DNA of 46,284 nucleotides from Candidatus Nomurabacteria bacterium. GTDB lineage: Bacteria; Patescibacteriota; Saccharimonadia; Saccharimonadales; Saccharimonadaceae. A model generated the notes under the pieces. The model had not been told where the DNA came from. It was given only the letters and a program-made list of their open reading frames with translations, and did not search any database. Numbering within the stretch: the stretch's first letter is position 1; each line of letters starts with the position of its first letter. The translations under genes and the position numbers were made by a program. This document shows, piece after piece, positions 1 through 8,098 of the stretch. The stretch covers positions 1-46,284 of the forward strand of contig JAISOF010000009.1 of NCBI GenBank assembly GCA_031275815.1. The letters are read 5' to 3'.

Positions 1-402
1 GTGGCAGTCGGTTCCTCGCTTCAATCTGTCGTCACAGATTGAAGAGCCCTGTGAAGTGGGGGTTGGTGCCAACAAGACCTTGTTGGTAACAGTCCTATAC
101 TCTCCACCCCAACTTCTTCTCATGCTCACATGTCCTCAAACTCCCATGAAACCCCCCGCGCAAAAACCAGTGATAAGCTAAGAGGCGGGATGCGGGTGAC
201 AAGATTTAGGGGCCTCCCCAGAAAGAATTGCAAAGCAATTTTTCTGGGGAAGAAATCTTGGCAGGCCCTGCACTCCCCCTCTTGCGGCTAAAGCTGGTTT
301 TTGCCGGAAAGCTGGCATACCAAGAATTATCTATTAGTAGCTTTTCGTGCGTGAAAAAAACCAACAACAGGCAATTTTCTGCTCATAACGAAAACCAACA
401 AA
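1..402. other. Non-coding structured region, unidentified
   Basis: No convincing gene is seen here. The stretch contains unusually strong inverted repeats: an 11-bp stem with a CGTC loop (19-29/34-44), a 7-bp stem with a GACC loop (69-75/80-86), and a long composite hairpin (200-260) made of an 8-bp outer stem (200-207/253-260), an internal loop and an inner stem of about 16 bp (215-231/235-250) with one bulged G. The octamer AAAGCTGG occurs twice (290-297, 308-315). It may be the 3' part of a structured RNA starting outside the window, or a palindromic repeat. I compared it by eye with RNase P RNA, tmRNA and SRP RNA and could not make the conserved cores fit. Confidence 0.4.
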
Positions 403-1203
403 CTAAATCTCAATCAAAACCGCAATCAAAATCACCGAAGCCAACAACACGCGATACCAGCCAAAAACTTTCAAACTGTCCTTTTTCGCAAGATATTTCA
501 ACAAAAATCTAATCGCCAAAAGCCCCGCCACAAAAGCGACCAAATTGGACAACAACAGCGTCGGCAAATTGTCGAAAAAATAGGCTCTATCGGACGACTT
601 CAAGAACATTTTCAGGGTCACGCCGAGCATGATGGGGATGGACGCCAGAAAGCTGTATTCCGCCGCCAATTTGGAGTTGAAACCAGCGATACGGCCGGCA
701 ATAATCGTGGAGCCGGAACGCGACACACCCGGAATTAATGCCAGAACTTGCGCCAGACCGATGGCCAGCGCACGGGTTTTGGGCAGTTTTTCCATTTTCT
801 TGACGGGGCGCAGGGTGGGCAATTTGTCCAAAATAATCATCACGATGCCGACCAGCCCCACGCTGATACTGACGGTGTATAGACTGCCGAAAAACGGATG
901 AGTGCCAATGAAGTCCGAGAGCAAAAACCCAATCGCGCCCGCCGGAATGGAGGTCAAAATGAGGTTTATCGCCAGATTGTAATTTTTTTTCACAAAAATA
1001 TCTTGCAAAATGCCCCAGATTTTGCGCCGGAAAAAAATCAAAAGCGCGAGTAGCGTGCCGATGTTGATAAACTCCAAAAACAGATGGTCGGAGGCGCCAG
1101 AAAAAATGTGTTGCAAAACTTCCAAATGCCCCGAACTGCTGACCGGAATAAACTCAGTCAACCCCTGTGTCAAGCCCAAAACCAACGATTCCATAACATT
1201 CAT
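403..1203 (-). CDS. uppP: Undecaprenyl-diphosphatase UppP (BacA)
   Basis: This integral membrane enzyme dephosphorylates undecaprenyl pyrophosphate, recycling the lipid carrier for peptidoglycan and surface glycans. Length 266 aa, typical for the family. The two signature motifs are present: EFIPVSSSGHL at about residues 17-27 and PGVSRSGST at 158-166, with several hydrophobic helices between and after them. The start at 1203 is supported by an extended -10 six nt upstream, predicting a leaderless mRNA; a GAGG just before the ATG may be fortuitous. It lies downstream of the pilin-like gene on the same strand, separated by a palindromic hairpin (1260-1280), so it is probably transcribed separately. 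Confidence 0.95.
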   Translation of the reverse strand: MNVMESLVLGLTQGLTEFIPVSSSGHLEVLQHIFSGASDHLFLEFINIGTLLALLIFFRRKIWGILQDIFVKKNYNLAINLILTSIPAGAIGFLLSDFIGTHPFFGSLYTVSISVGLVGIVMIILDKLPTLRPVKKMEKLPKTRALAIGLAQVLALIPGVSRSGSTIIAGRIAGFNSKLAAEYSFLASIPIMLGVTLKMFLKSSDRAYFFDNLPTLLLSNLVAFVAGLLAIRFLLKYLAKKDSLKVFGWYRVLLASVILIAVLIEI

Positions 1204-1209
1204 TACCTC

Positions 1210-1218
1210 ATTTTAACA
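1210..1218 (-). promoter_or_regulatory. Extended -10 of uppP
   Basis: On the minus strand TGTTAAAAT ends 6 nt before the ATG at 1203. The expected transcription start coincides with the start codon, i.e. a leaderless transcript. Confidence 0.5.
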
Positions 1219-1259
1219 CAATTTTCGGGTTTTGTTTTAAATCGCGCGTCGGTTTTTGG

Positions 1260-1280
1260 ATTCTGGGATGAACCCAGAAT
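1260..1280. terminator. Palindromic hairpin between pilin-like gene and uppP
   Basis: ATTCTGGG/CCCAGAAT, an 8-bp perfect stem with a 5-nt loop, lies 35 nt beyond the stop of the 1315-2022 gene. It lacks a clear U-tract, so it may be a weak terminator or a dispersed REP-like palindrome. Confidence 0.4.
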
Positions 1281-1314
1281 GACAGCTAAGGGAGACAGAG
1301 AGGCTACCGCTCTG

Positions 1315-2022
1315 CTAATTACTTTGACAAATAGCGCCGCCCTGCTCCAGTTTATACAGCGCCGCAAATTTGCGCTCTTTGTCCGTCGCCACCGCCACCT
1401 CTTTGTTGCAAGTCGCGCCATAAATCACATAAAACCGATAGCCATAATCTTTATAATCCGAAACGTCCACCATTAAAATTTCATCATTTTCAATCTTTAA
1501 TGGATAATCCACAACTGCGGGGAAGACGGAACCGCCCGCACCATTATAATTGTTGACTGCCACAATATTGTAAGCCACGCCGGAGGGGTCCGCGAAAGTG
1601 TCATTCACGATTAAATAGCTACCACAAAAACTCTTAGCATAAACCGGCTCGCCAGAATCATCCGTCAGACAAGCACCATCAGGGTTGAGGTTTGCGTCCG
1701 AAAAGTCGGGGAGCGCCCCACGATGCTTGGCTTCATAATGAAAAACTGCCGTCGCCAAACGCGACATGTCTTCTTTGCGCTGTACGTCTCGGAGCCGCGC
1801 TTTCTCTTTTGCTTCGGACATAAGTGCAGAAATCAATAGCGTCGCACCAACAATTATAAGCGCACTCACAACGACACAAATAATACTAACCAATCTTTTT
1901 CGGCTGATGGCAATAGGCTGATTATGCGACGCTGACATTGTTGGGTTGGTCAGAAGTGGATGATTTGCTGATTCAGATGCAGGATTAGTTGCCGGCGGTT
2001 CAAGTGGTTGATTTGGATACAT
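1315..2022 (-). CDS. Membrane-anchored protein with type IV pilin-like C-terminal domain
   Basis: 235 aa. A proline/asparagine-rich cytoplasmic segment of about 45 residues precedes one membrane helix (about 50-70), followed at once by a charged helical segment (KEKARLRDVQRKEDMSRL) and an ectodomain with paired cysteines. The post-membrane helix and the RGALPDF segment resemble the pilin/pseudopilin layout, but there is no short prepilin leader, so it is not a standard pilin. The start at 2022 is chosen because an AAGGAG lies 4 nt upstream and the N-terminus MYPNQP is shared with the paralogue at 5275. That paralogue (431 aa) has the same tail with an extra middle domain. Function unknown; assembly into a surface structure is only a guess. 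Confidence 0.8.
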   Translation of the reverse strand: MYPNQPLEPPATNPASESANHPLLTNPTMSASHNQPIAISRKRLVSIICVVVSALIIVGATLLISALMSEAKEKARLRDVQRKEDMSRLATAVFHYEAKHRGALPDFSDANLNPDGACLTDDSGEPVYAKSFCGSYLIVNDTFADPSGVAYNIVAVNNYNGAGGSVFPAVVDYPLKIENDEILMVDVSDYKDYGYRFYVIYGATCNKEVAVATDKERKFAALYKLEQGGAICQSN

Positions 2023-2051
2023 GTTGCTCCTTATGCTTATTCTTGGGTTCC

Positions 2052-2060
2052 ATTGTATCA
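2052..2060 (-). promoter_or_regulatory. Extended -10 of the 235-aa pilin-like gene
   Basis: TGATACAAT on the minus strand, followed by a short leader with AAGGAG before the ATG at 2022. The leader is nearly identical to that of the paralogue at 5275. Confidence 0.6.
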
Positions 2061-2122
2061 TAAACCATATTTATGGCAAACCCCCGCCCTGCTCCACCCG
2101 CGCTTTTTCGTCTCGGTGGACT

Positions 2123-2150
2123 ATTGCCACTCTGACCCACATGCACTTTT
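2123..2150. repeat. Left IS end: target duplication plus inverted repeat
   Basis: The 9-bp target duplication ATTGCCACT (2123-2131) adjoins the 19-bp inverted repeat CTGACCCACATGCACTTTT (2132-2150). Both are matched exactly at the right end. Confidence 0.95.
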
Positions 2151-2166
2151 TTGCCAAAACCCAAAA

Positions 2167-2211
2167 AGTGGCCTAAAGTTTTAATTGTAAAAACAAAACA
2201 GAAAGGCCACT
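2167..2211 (+). promoter_or_regulatory. Stem-loop masking the transposase ribosome binding site
   Basis: AGTGGCCT (2167-2174) and AGGCCACT (2204-2211) form an 8-bp perfect inverted repeat whose 3' arm ends at the base before the ATG and overlaps the only SD-like sequence (GAAAGG, 2201-2206). Transcripts entering from outside could fold it and block translation, a known way of damping transposase expression. Confidence 0.6.
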
Positions 2212-3315
2212 ATGGAAACAATAACCAAAATAAACAATCTTGTAAAGTCTATCGCCAAAGACAGCATTCCCAAAGCCAAACATCACCGGTTCCTCAACCT
2301 AGTAGAGAAGTGTTCACTCTCAGTCTTTTCTTCTCTAAACAGCGCCGGTCGTTCCCTAACCGCTAACCGTTACACTGGCGAAAGCCGCATCAGACGAGCC
2401 ATTGCCGACAACGTTCTAGCCCACAGCCTACAGGACGTCCTGCTCTTGAAGGTGTTTGCTAAACTCAGTGGTTACGTCTTCTGTAGTCTTGACCACTCGC
2501 AGTTTGGTCCATTCTGTATTGCTGTCCTGGCTGTCTCGTTTCGTAAGGGTCGGGCGATTCCCATCTGGTGTCAAGTCAGCTTGTCGGAAGCAGTTTTAAT
2601 TAACCCTTTAATAAGTTGTTTGGAAGAACTCTTTCCTAAACTTGCCACCATCAACCCTAAGCTTCACCTAGTACTAGTAATGGATAGATGGTTTGCAAGT
2701 TTTCGCTTGTTCAACTTGTTTGACTTGTATGGTATTTACTTTATCGCCAGAACTAAGAGCGACAAGAAAGTCAGATTGCCATGGGATACTTCATGGCAAC
2801 GTACGCCCATTTTAGAGGTTAGCCATGAAGAACTGGACATTACTTACCGCAAGCACCAGCTGAGATTGATTCGTTCTACTTATGATGAGATAATGCGGGT
2901 TAAGGGCAATACTGAACCTTGGTTTTTACTCACCAATTTGCCTAGACCATCGCTATCACGTCAGGCGGCGCAAGAGCATCATCCAGACGGCTTTTCCAGA
3001 CGACAAATCCTCAATCGCTATGCTGAAAGGTTTGAGATTGAAGAGGCTTTCAAGGACATCAAGTGGTTGAACCGTTTGGAATGGCAACAAGTTAAGAAGC
3101 CGGAGCACATTCATTCGCTGCTGCTCTTCGTGTTTTTTGGTAGGTGGTTGCTATGGTGGGTGATTACACCCCAGATAACCAAAGTAAAACGTGAGTTGCA
3201 TACAACATGTCACCCTAAGAAACGACTGTCTTGGTTGAGGGAGGCTTGGGAACACCTAGAGCGGTTGAGGACGGTGCCGGTGGTGACGGGGCGGGGTTTG
3301 GGGGTATGGGGGTGA
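2212..3315 (+). CDS. IS4-family DDE transposase
   Basis: 367 aa, apparently full length. It cuts and rejoins the element ends through an RNase H-fold DDE site. Visible catalytic residues are D94 (LDHSQFG), D158 (VMDRWF) and E277 inside the family signature Y-x2-R-x3-E-x6-K, here Y270, R273, E277, K284. These fit the IS4-family transposase pattern. The stop lies 5 nt before the right inverted repeat. The SD is weak and sits in a hairpin, so translation is probably held low. No frameshift or stop is visible, so the element could be active. Confidence 0.95.
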   Translation: METITKINNLVKSIAKDSIPKAKHHRFLNLVEKCSLSVFSSLNSAGRSLTANRYTGESRIRRAIADNVLAHSLQDVLLLKVFAKLSGYVFCSLDHSQFGPFCIAVLAVSFRKGRAIPIWCQVSLSEAVLINPLISCLEELFPKLATINPKLHLVLVMDRWFASFRLFNLFDLYGIYFIARTKSDKKVRLPWDTSWQRTPILEVSHEELDITYRKHQLRLIRSTYDEIMRVKGNTEPWFLLTNLPRPSLSRQAAQEHHPDGFSRRQILNRYAERFEIEEAFKDIKWLNRLEWQQVKKPEHIHSLLLFVFFGRWLLWWVITPQITKVKRELHTTCHPKKRLSWLREAWEHLERLRTVPVVTGRGLGVWG

Positions 3316-3319
3316 GGGG

Positions 3320-3347
3320 AAAAGTGCATGTGGGTCAGATTGCCACT
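3320..3347. repeat. Right IS end: inverted repeat plus target duplication
   Basis: The 19-bp inverted repeat (3320-3338) is the exact complement of the left end, followed by the second copy of ATTGCCACT (3339-3347). Confidence 0.95.
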
Positions 3348-3365
3348 GGCAATACAATTTATTTG

Positions 3366-3374
3366 TGATACAAT
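3366..3374 (+). promoter_or_regulatory. Extended -10 of proS
   Basis: TGATACAAT ends 7 nt before the ATG at 3382, predicting a leaderless mRNA. The IS right end lies about 30 bp upstream, so any -35 contact falls in or next to the target duplication. Confidence 0.6.
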
Positions 3375-3381
3375 GTCTTGC

Positions 3382-4632
3382 ATGAAACGTAGCGAACTGT
3401 TCACCAAAACTTTCAAAAACGTGTCCGGCGAGGAGACCAGCCGGAATGCACAGTTGTTGTTGCGGGCGGGATATATCCACAAGGAGTTGGCTGGGGTGTA
3501 CACTTATCTGCCGCTAGGGTTGAAAGTGCTCGAAAATATCAAAAAGATTATTCGCGAAGAGATGAACGCGGTGGGTGGGCAAGAGGCTTTGATGACGACT
3601 TTGCAAAACAAGGAGCTTTGGGAGACCACTAACCGGTGGGACAGCAAGAAGATGGACATTTGGTTCAAGACGGATTTGGCGGCGGGCGGGCAACTGGGGT
3701 TGGCACCCACTCACGAGGAGCCTATCACTGCCATGATGACCCAGCACATTGCGAGTTATAAAGATCTCCCGCGTTATGTTTATCAGTTCCAGACCAAGTT
3801 TCGAAACGAGCTTCGGGCAAAGTCGGGGGTGATGCGCACGAGGGAGTTTCTGATGAAAGACATGTATAGTTTTTCGAAAGACAAAGCGCAGCATGAGGAG
3901 TTTTATGAGAAAACCATCAAGGCGTATCACAAGGTTTATGAACGACTGGGCATTGGCGACATCACCTATAAAACCTTTGCCAGCGGTGGCGTGTTTTCCA
4001 AGTACAGCCACGAGTTCCAGACCATTTGCCCCGCCGGAGAAGATGTTGTTTATATGAATAAAGACCACAGCTTGGTGTTCAACGAAGAGGTTTTCACCGA
4101 TGATATTTTGGCGGAGTTTGGCGCCAAAAAAACCGATTTTGCGCCCGAAAAAGCGGCGGAAGTCGGCAATATTTTTTCACTGGGGTTCAAATATGCAGAG
4201 CCTTTGGGGTTGGAATATTCGACCAAAGAGGACGCCAAAAAAACCGTTTATATGGGGTGTTATGGCATTGGCGTGTCGCGGTTGATGGGCGTGATGGTGG
4301 AGATTTTTGCGGATGAGAAAGGGTTGGTGTGGGCGGACAATGTCGCGCCATTTCAAGTTTATTTGGTGGGGATTGGCGATGTGGATAAAGAGGTTGTCGA
4401 GTTGTATGACGAGTTGACGAAAAAGGGCGTGGAAGTGCTGTTTGATGACCGCGCGGACGCTCGCACCGGTGAGAAAATGGCGGACGCGGATTTGCTCGGC
4501 GTGCCCTATCGCGTGGTGGTCAGTGAAAAGTCGCTGGCGGAAGGCAAAGTTGAGTTGAAAAAACGCACGGGAAGTACCCCCCAATTGTTGACAAAGTCCC
4601 AATTATTTGATAAGATGAAAGTCCGCTGTTAA
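3382..4632 (+). CDS. proS: Prolyl-tRNA synthetase, short form without editing domain
   Basis: 416 aa. Class II synthetase that charges tRNA-Pro. Motif 2 (FRNE...REF, about 140-156) and motif 3 ([10 protein letters not shown], about 292-301) are clear, followed by a C-terminal anticodon-binding domain (about 320-416). Only about 135 residues separate motifs 2 and 3, so the INS editing domain of E. coli-type ProRS is missing, as in alphaproteobacterial and mitochondrial enzymes; proofreading of Ala-tRNA-Pro would have to come from elsewhere. The start at 3382 is preferred over upstream in-frame ATGs, which lie in the -10 or in the IS end. greA follows on the same strand. Confidence 0.93.
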   Translation: MKRSELFTKTFKNVSGEETSRNAQLLLRAGYIHKELAGVYTYLPLGLKVLENIKKIIREEMNAVGGQEALMTTLQNKELWETTNRWDSKKMDIWFKTDLAAGGQLGLAPTHEEPITAMMTQHIASYKDLPRYVYQFQTKFRNELRAKSGVMRTREFLMKDMYSFSKDKAQHEEFYEKTIKAYHKVYERLGIGDITYKTFASGGVFSKYSHEFQTICPAGEDVVYMNKDHSLVFNEEVFTDDILAEFGAKKTDFAPEKAAEVGNIFSLGFKYAEPLGLEYSTKEDAKKTVYMGCYGIGVSRLMGVMVEIFADEKGLVWADNVAPFQVYLVGIGDVDKEVVELYDELTKKGVEVLFDDRADARTGEKMADADLLGVPYRVVVSEKSLAEGKVELKKRTGSTPQLLTKSQLFDKMKVRC

Positions 4633-4634
4633 AA

Positions 4635-4671
4635 AACTTTGGCAATTAGTCCTTGACTGGTTGCCAAAGTT
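4635..4671 (+). terminator. 11-bp inverted repeat after proS
   Basis: AACTTTGGCAA (4635-4645) and TTGCCAAAGTT (4661-4671) are perfectly complementary around a 15-nt loop, starting 3 nt after the proS stop. An A-run precedes and a T-rich stretch follows, so it may be a terminator. The loop contains TTGACT, so it could also be an operator near the greA promoter. Confidence 0.5.
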
Positions 4672-4699
4672 ATTTCTTACGCGGAAAAAAGGAGTTATG

Positions 4700-5155
4700 A
4701 TGAAAAATGTAGTACAAATCACAAAAGAGAAAAAAGTCGAGCTAGAACAAGAATTGGCAGATTTGATTGCCAAACGACCAGAAATTGCAGACGAAATTGC
4801 GACTGCGCGGGACTTTGGTGATTTATCTGAGAACGCCGAATACGACGCTGCCAGAGAAAACCAAACGCGCATTGAATCCAGAATCGTGGAAATCGAAAGC
4901 ATTTTGAAAAATGCCAAAATCATCCGCGAGGGCGGGCACAGCAAGGTCGCGATTGGCACCACCGTTGTGGTGAGCAACAAAGGCAAGGAAAAAACTTTTT
5001 CTATTGTCGGTCAAATTGAGGCTGACCCACTCAGCAACAAAATTAGCAACGAATCCCCGCTGGGCAGCGTCCTGATGGGCAAAAAAGTCGGCGAGGCCGC
5101 TGAGTTTGAGGCACCAAAGGGTAAGATTGTTTATAAGATTATGTCGATACGGTGA
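4700..5155 (+). CDS. greA: Transcription elongation factor GreA
   Basis: 151 aa, close to the usual length of about 158. It binds in the RNA polymerase secondary channel and stimulates cleavage of backtracked transcripts. The N-terminal coiled coil contains the hallmark acidic-tip segment [14 protein letters not shown], followed by the C-terminal FKBP-like domain with [14 protein letters not shown]. The SD AAGGAG (4689-4694) is 5 nt from the ATG at 4700; an in-frame ATG at 4697 is too close to it. Unlike proS and lysS it seems to be translated from a leadered mRNA. Confidence 0.95.
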   Translation: MKNVVQITKEKKVELEQELADLIAKRPEIADEIATARDFGDLSENAEYDAARENQTRIESRIVEIESILKNAKIIREGGHSKVAIGTTVVVSNKGKEKTFSIVGQIEADPLSNKISNESPLGSVLMGKKVGEAAEFEAPKGKIVYKIMSIR

Positions 5156-5274
5156 CGGGTTTTCAGGCATGGTGGCTACGCTGGGAAATCGATGAGAGTG
5201 AAGGGGCTTCTGAGTTTTGCTTGGCGGTTGTATTTGTGATACAATGAAACTTAAGAATAAGCATAAGGAGCAAC
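5156..5274 (+). promoter_or_regulatory. Spacer with extended -10 and SD of the 431-aa pilin-like gene
   Basis: TGATACAAT at 5237-5245, then a leader of about 22 nt with AAGGAG (5265-5270) 4 nt before the ATG at 5275. The leader repeats that of the gene at 2022 almost base for base. Nothing else is recognised. Confidence 0.6.
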
Positions 5275-6570
5275 ATGTATCCAAACCAACCATTTGAAAC
5301 GCCACCAGCTAACCCCGCACCAGGGCCAGCGGGTCCGTCGCCATTGCCACCTCAGCCGCAACCTCAACCGCAACCGGTGGCACAGCCAATCCAACCACAG
5401 CCAGTGGCTCCGCCAATCCAAGCGCAACCAGTGGCACAACCGCCGCAACCAATGGCTCCGCTAGCCCAAGCCCAGCCGTTTCAACCAATTGACACATCAG
5501 CCCCAGCCCAGCCGTTTCAACCGCCAGCAATGGCGCAACCGCTCGGACAGCCCGCACCTGCTCCACCGCCAAAAAGCAAGAAAAAACTGATTATCATTAT
5601 TTGCGCCATCGCAGGGGTGTTGATAGCTGGCGGCGTGGCGCTTTTGATTTTTTTGTTGAATAACGGTCCCTCGCGCACCGCTACTGAAACGCTTAAGGAG
5701 TTTACGACTCTGACAGTTGATGGTGATTTTGATAAGTTGCAATCTTTGATGATTTGCCGCGACACCAAAGAGACATTATCTGACGATATGATGGCTTACC
5801 TCAAAGAGGTAGGAGAGTCTTCGATTGATGCATCGACACCAGAAGAAGGCAAAGCGCTGGCAATGTTGATAATAAACAAAGCTATCGACCAAAACAAAGA
5901 CGTTTTGGAGTCCGGCAAAAGTGAAATTATGCTTGAGGACTTGGACGACATCTCTTTTTGGGGTATAACATCACTCATCAAAAAAGGCAATAGCTATTAC
6001 ATGGGGGTGGATTGCTCGAAGCTTAATGCTGAAATGGGAGAAAAGTCGGATTCAGAGTCCAAAACGGATGTACAGTCTAAAAATGATATACAGCGAAAAG
6101 AGGATGTATCGCGTTTTATGACAGCAGTCGCCAATTATCAGGCTAATAACCGCGGGGCGCTCCCAGATTTTGAAGATGAACATTTGAACCCATATGGCGC
6201 TTGCACGCTTAACTCGGATGGGGATTCATTTTATCCAAACAGCTTTTGCAGTCGTTATTTGACGGTGGAGAACAGTGCTTTTGAAAATCCAGACGGTGAG
6301 TATTATGTTATTGAGGCTGCCAATAGTTATGATTCCGATTTTCCGACGGTTGTGTCTTATCCGCTAGCATTAGAAGACGGGCAGATTACAATTGAAGAAG
6401 ATAGCTATGGCATTGATTATGGCGAATATGGCGATTATCGCTACTACACTATTTATGTGGTTTATGGTGCGACGTGCGACGGAGAATATGCGGTGGCTGC
6501 CACCGGTTCGCGCAAGTTTGCGGCCCTGCATAAACCAGAGCAAGGTGGCATGATTTGCCAAAACAACTAA
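5275..6570 (+). CDS. Proline-rich membrane protein with pilin-like C-terminal domain
   Basis: 431 aa. About 100 residues of Pro/Gln/Ala-rich low-complexity sequence (imperfect PQPQPVAQP-type repeats) precede a KSKKK anchor and one membrane helix (about 102-124). A helical domain (about 128-255) resembling the DUF4878-type outer-membrane-helix class follows, and then a C-terminal domain of about 160 aa (from DIQRKEDVSRF) that matches the paralogue at 1315-2022, including RGALPDF and the conserved cysteines. The paralogue lacks the middle domain, so domain gain or loss has occurred. The N-terminus is cytoplasmic and the rest presumably external. Function unknown; adhesion or a pilus-like role is speculation. 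Confidence 0.8.
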   Translation: MYPNQPFETPPANPAPGPAGPSPLPPQPQPQPQPVAQPIQPQPVAPPIQAQPVAQPPQPMAPLAQAQPFQPIDTSAPAQPFQPPAMAQPLGQPAPAPPPKSKKKLIIIICAIAGVLIAGGVALLIFLLNNGPSRTATETLKEFTTLTVDGDFDKLQSLMICRDTKETLSDDMMAYLKEVGESSIDASTPEEGKALAMLIINKAIDQNKDVLESGKSEIMLEDLDDISFWGITSLIKKGNSYYMGVDCSKLNAEMGEKSDSESKTDVQSKNDIQRKEDVSRFMTAVANYQANNRGALPDFEDEHLNPYGACTLNSDGDSFYPNSFCSRYLTVENSAFENPDGEYYVIEAANSYDSDFPTVVSYPLALEDGQITIEEDSYGIDYGEYGDYRYYTIYVVYGATCDGEYAVAATGSRKFAALHKPEQGGMICQNN

Positions 6571-6584
6571 CCTCGTGCTATAAT
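6555..6584 (+). promoter_or_regulatory. Promoter of lysS
   Basis: TTGCCA (6555-6560), an 18-bp spacer and extended -10 TGCTATAAT (6576-6584), 7 nt before the ATG at 6592. A leaderless transcript is predicted. The -35 lies inside the end of the upstream gene. Confidence 0.65.
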
Positions 6585-6591
6585 CCCCCAT

Positions 6592-8055
6592 ATGGCAACA
6601 CTGAAAGATTATCGCGACGAGCGATTGAGAAAATTGGATGAGCTTAGGAAGGCTGGGATTGACCCCTATCCGGCGAAAAGTTTTCGTGACACAAAAATTG
6701 GGGATATTTTGAAGAATTATGAAACGATGGAGGGTTCTTCAGTGGTCGTGGCGGGGAGGATTGCAAGTATTCGGAGCTTTGGAAAGTTGGCTTTTGTGGT
6801 GGTAGAAGACGATTCGGGCAAGATTCAGCTGTTCTTGAGCGGGGGTGGCAATGAGCGGACGACGGCGAGAAATGATATTTTGGATATCAAGGCTGTGAAG
6901 TTGTTGGACGCGGGTGATTTCATCGAGGCGTATGGCAAGGTGGGCAAGACGAAAACCGGCGAGATTTCGGTGTTGACGGACGGCATGAGGATGTTGACGA
7001 AAACTTTGCGTCCGTTGCCCGGTCGCGATGGTTTCACGAACAAAGAGGAACGCTATCGTCGGCGTTATGTGGACATGGCGGTGAATCCGGAGGTGCGCGA
7101 ACGCATGATTCGGCGGAGCAAGTTCTGGCAAGCCACGCGCGATTTCATGAACGCGCACGGGTTTATTGAAATCAACATCCCGATTTTGGAGCACACCACG
7201 GGCGGTGCGGACGCTGTGCCGTTTGTGACGCATATGGACGCGCTGGATCAGGATTTTTATTTGCGCATCAGCCACGAATTACCTCTGAAACGGTTGTTGG
7301 GCGGCGGGTTCGAAAAGGTTTATGACATTGGCGCGCGCTTTCGTAACGAGGGCGTGGACGACGAGCACCTGCCGGAGCACATTGCTTTTGAGAGTTATGC
7401 GGCTTATGAAAATTACGAAGACGGCATGAAATTATATGAGGCGATGATCAAATACGTTTGCGAACAGACTTGGGGTACTTTGCAGTTCAAGGTGGGGGAG
7501 TTTGAGATTGACCTTGCGCCAAAATGGAAAAAAATCAAATACGCCGACATTATGCAAGAAAAGTTTGGCGTTGACGTGTTTTATCCGGACGACAAACAGC
7601 TGCGGAAGATTTTGAAAGATAATAATGTGGAGCTTTCCGGCGTGGTTGAAACGCCACGACTTTTGGATAATGTGTGGAAACTGGTGCGACGGCAGTCGGC
7701 GGGGCCGTTTTGGTTGATTCACGAGCCGCTCCAGATTTCGCCGCTTGCCAAACAAGAGCCCTCCGACCCGCGCGTCACGCAAAGGTTCCACCCGATTATT
7801 GCGGGAACGGAACTCGGCAACGGTTTTTCTGAGTTGAATGACCCGCTTGACCAATTACGGCGGTTTGAGGAACAGCAAGCCATGCGCGACAAGGGTGATG
7901 GCGAGGCGCAAATGTTGGATATGGATTTTGTGGAAATGTTGGAGTACGGCATGCCACCGGCTTGTGGCTGGGGCAACAGCGAGCGCAACTTTTGGGTGTT
8001 TGAGGGTGTTTCCGCGCGCGAGGGTGTGCCGTTTCCTTTGATGAAAAAACTTTAG
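6592..8055 (+). CDS. lysS: Lysyl-tRNA synthetase, class II
   Basis: 487 aa. Charges tRNA-Lys. An N-terminal OB-fold anticodon-binding domain (about 50-140) is followed by the class II core: motif 1 region RERMIRRSKFWQATRDFM, motif 2 FRNEGVDDEHLPEH, and the GTELGNGFSELNDPLDQLRRFEEQ region. Motif 3 is divergent: instead of GLGIGIDR it reads GWGNSERNFWVF, keeping the arginine, and the protein ends soon after at FPLMKKL. I believe such variants occur in CPR enzymes, though I could not check. The start is fixed by the -10 seven nt upstream. Confidence 0.93.
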   Translation: MATLKDYRDERLRKLDELRKAGIDPYPAKSFRDTKIGDILKNYETMEGSSVVVAGRIASIRSFGKLAFVVVEDDSGKIQLFLSGGGNERTTARNDILDIKAVKLLDAGDFIEAYGKVGKTKTGEISVLTDGMRMLTKTLRPLPGRDGFTNKEERYRRRYVDMAVNPEVRERMIRRSKFWQATRDFMNAHGFIEINIPILEHTTGGADAVPFVTHMDALDQDFYLRISHELPLKRLLGGGFEKVYDIGARFRNEGVDDEHLPEHIAFESYAAYENYEDGMKLYEAMIKYVCEQTWGTLQFKVGEFEIDLAPKWKKIKYADIMQEKFGVDVFYPDDKQLRKILKDNNVELSGVVETPRLLDNVWKLVRRQSAGPFWLIHEPLQISPLAKQEPSDPRVTQRFHPIIAGTELGNGFSELNDPLDQLRRFEEQQAMRDKGDGEAQMLDMDFVEMLEYGMPPACGWGNSERNFWVFEGVSAREGVPFPLMKKL

Positions 8056-8082
8056 TTTTGATTTGGGCAAAAGTATCCATTG

Positions 8083-8091
8083 TGTTACAAT
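8083..8091 (+). promoter_or_regulatory. Extended -10 of the acidic helical protein gene
   Basis: TGTTACAAT ends 7 nt before the ATG at 8099, again predicting a leaderless mRNA and favouring 8099 over the ATG at 8093. Confidence 0.55.
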
Positions 8092-8098
8092 AATGCTT

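Larger units (their letters stand above)
2132..3338 (+). mobile_element. Intact IS4-family insertion sequence, 1207 bp
   Basis: It is bounded by perfect 19-bp inverted repeats (2132-2150, 3320-3338) and flanked by an exact 9-bp direct repeat, as expected for recent IS4-family transposition. It carries one transposase gene. Removing the element and one copy of the duplication restores a continuous spacer between the divergent pilin-like gene and proS, so it landed in a promoter region. The inner ends beyond the 19 bp do not match. Confidence 0.95.

Noticed and set aside
60-120. Short similarity to the P13/P14 region of RNase P RNA (GGTAACAGTCC followed by CTCCACCC)
   Set aside because: The conserved P12 element, the CCA-binding loop and the 3' ACAGAA strand of RNase P RNA are not found, so the match is probably chance.
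270-330. GCTTTAGCCGCA on the minus strand resembling a tmRNA tag end (ALAA)
   Set aside because: No stop codon follows and there is no tRNA-like end or resume structure.
1315-2022. Classical type IV pilin
   Set aside because: No prepilin peptidase leader; the membrane helix follows a long proline-rich cytoplasmic segment.
3328-3381. Upstream in-frame starts for proS
   Set aside because: They lie in the IS inverted repeat or in the -10 element; the leaderless ATG at 3382 fits the gene family.
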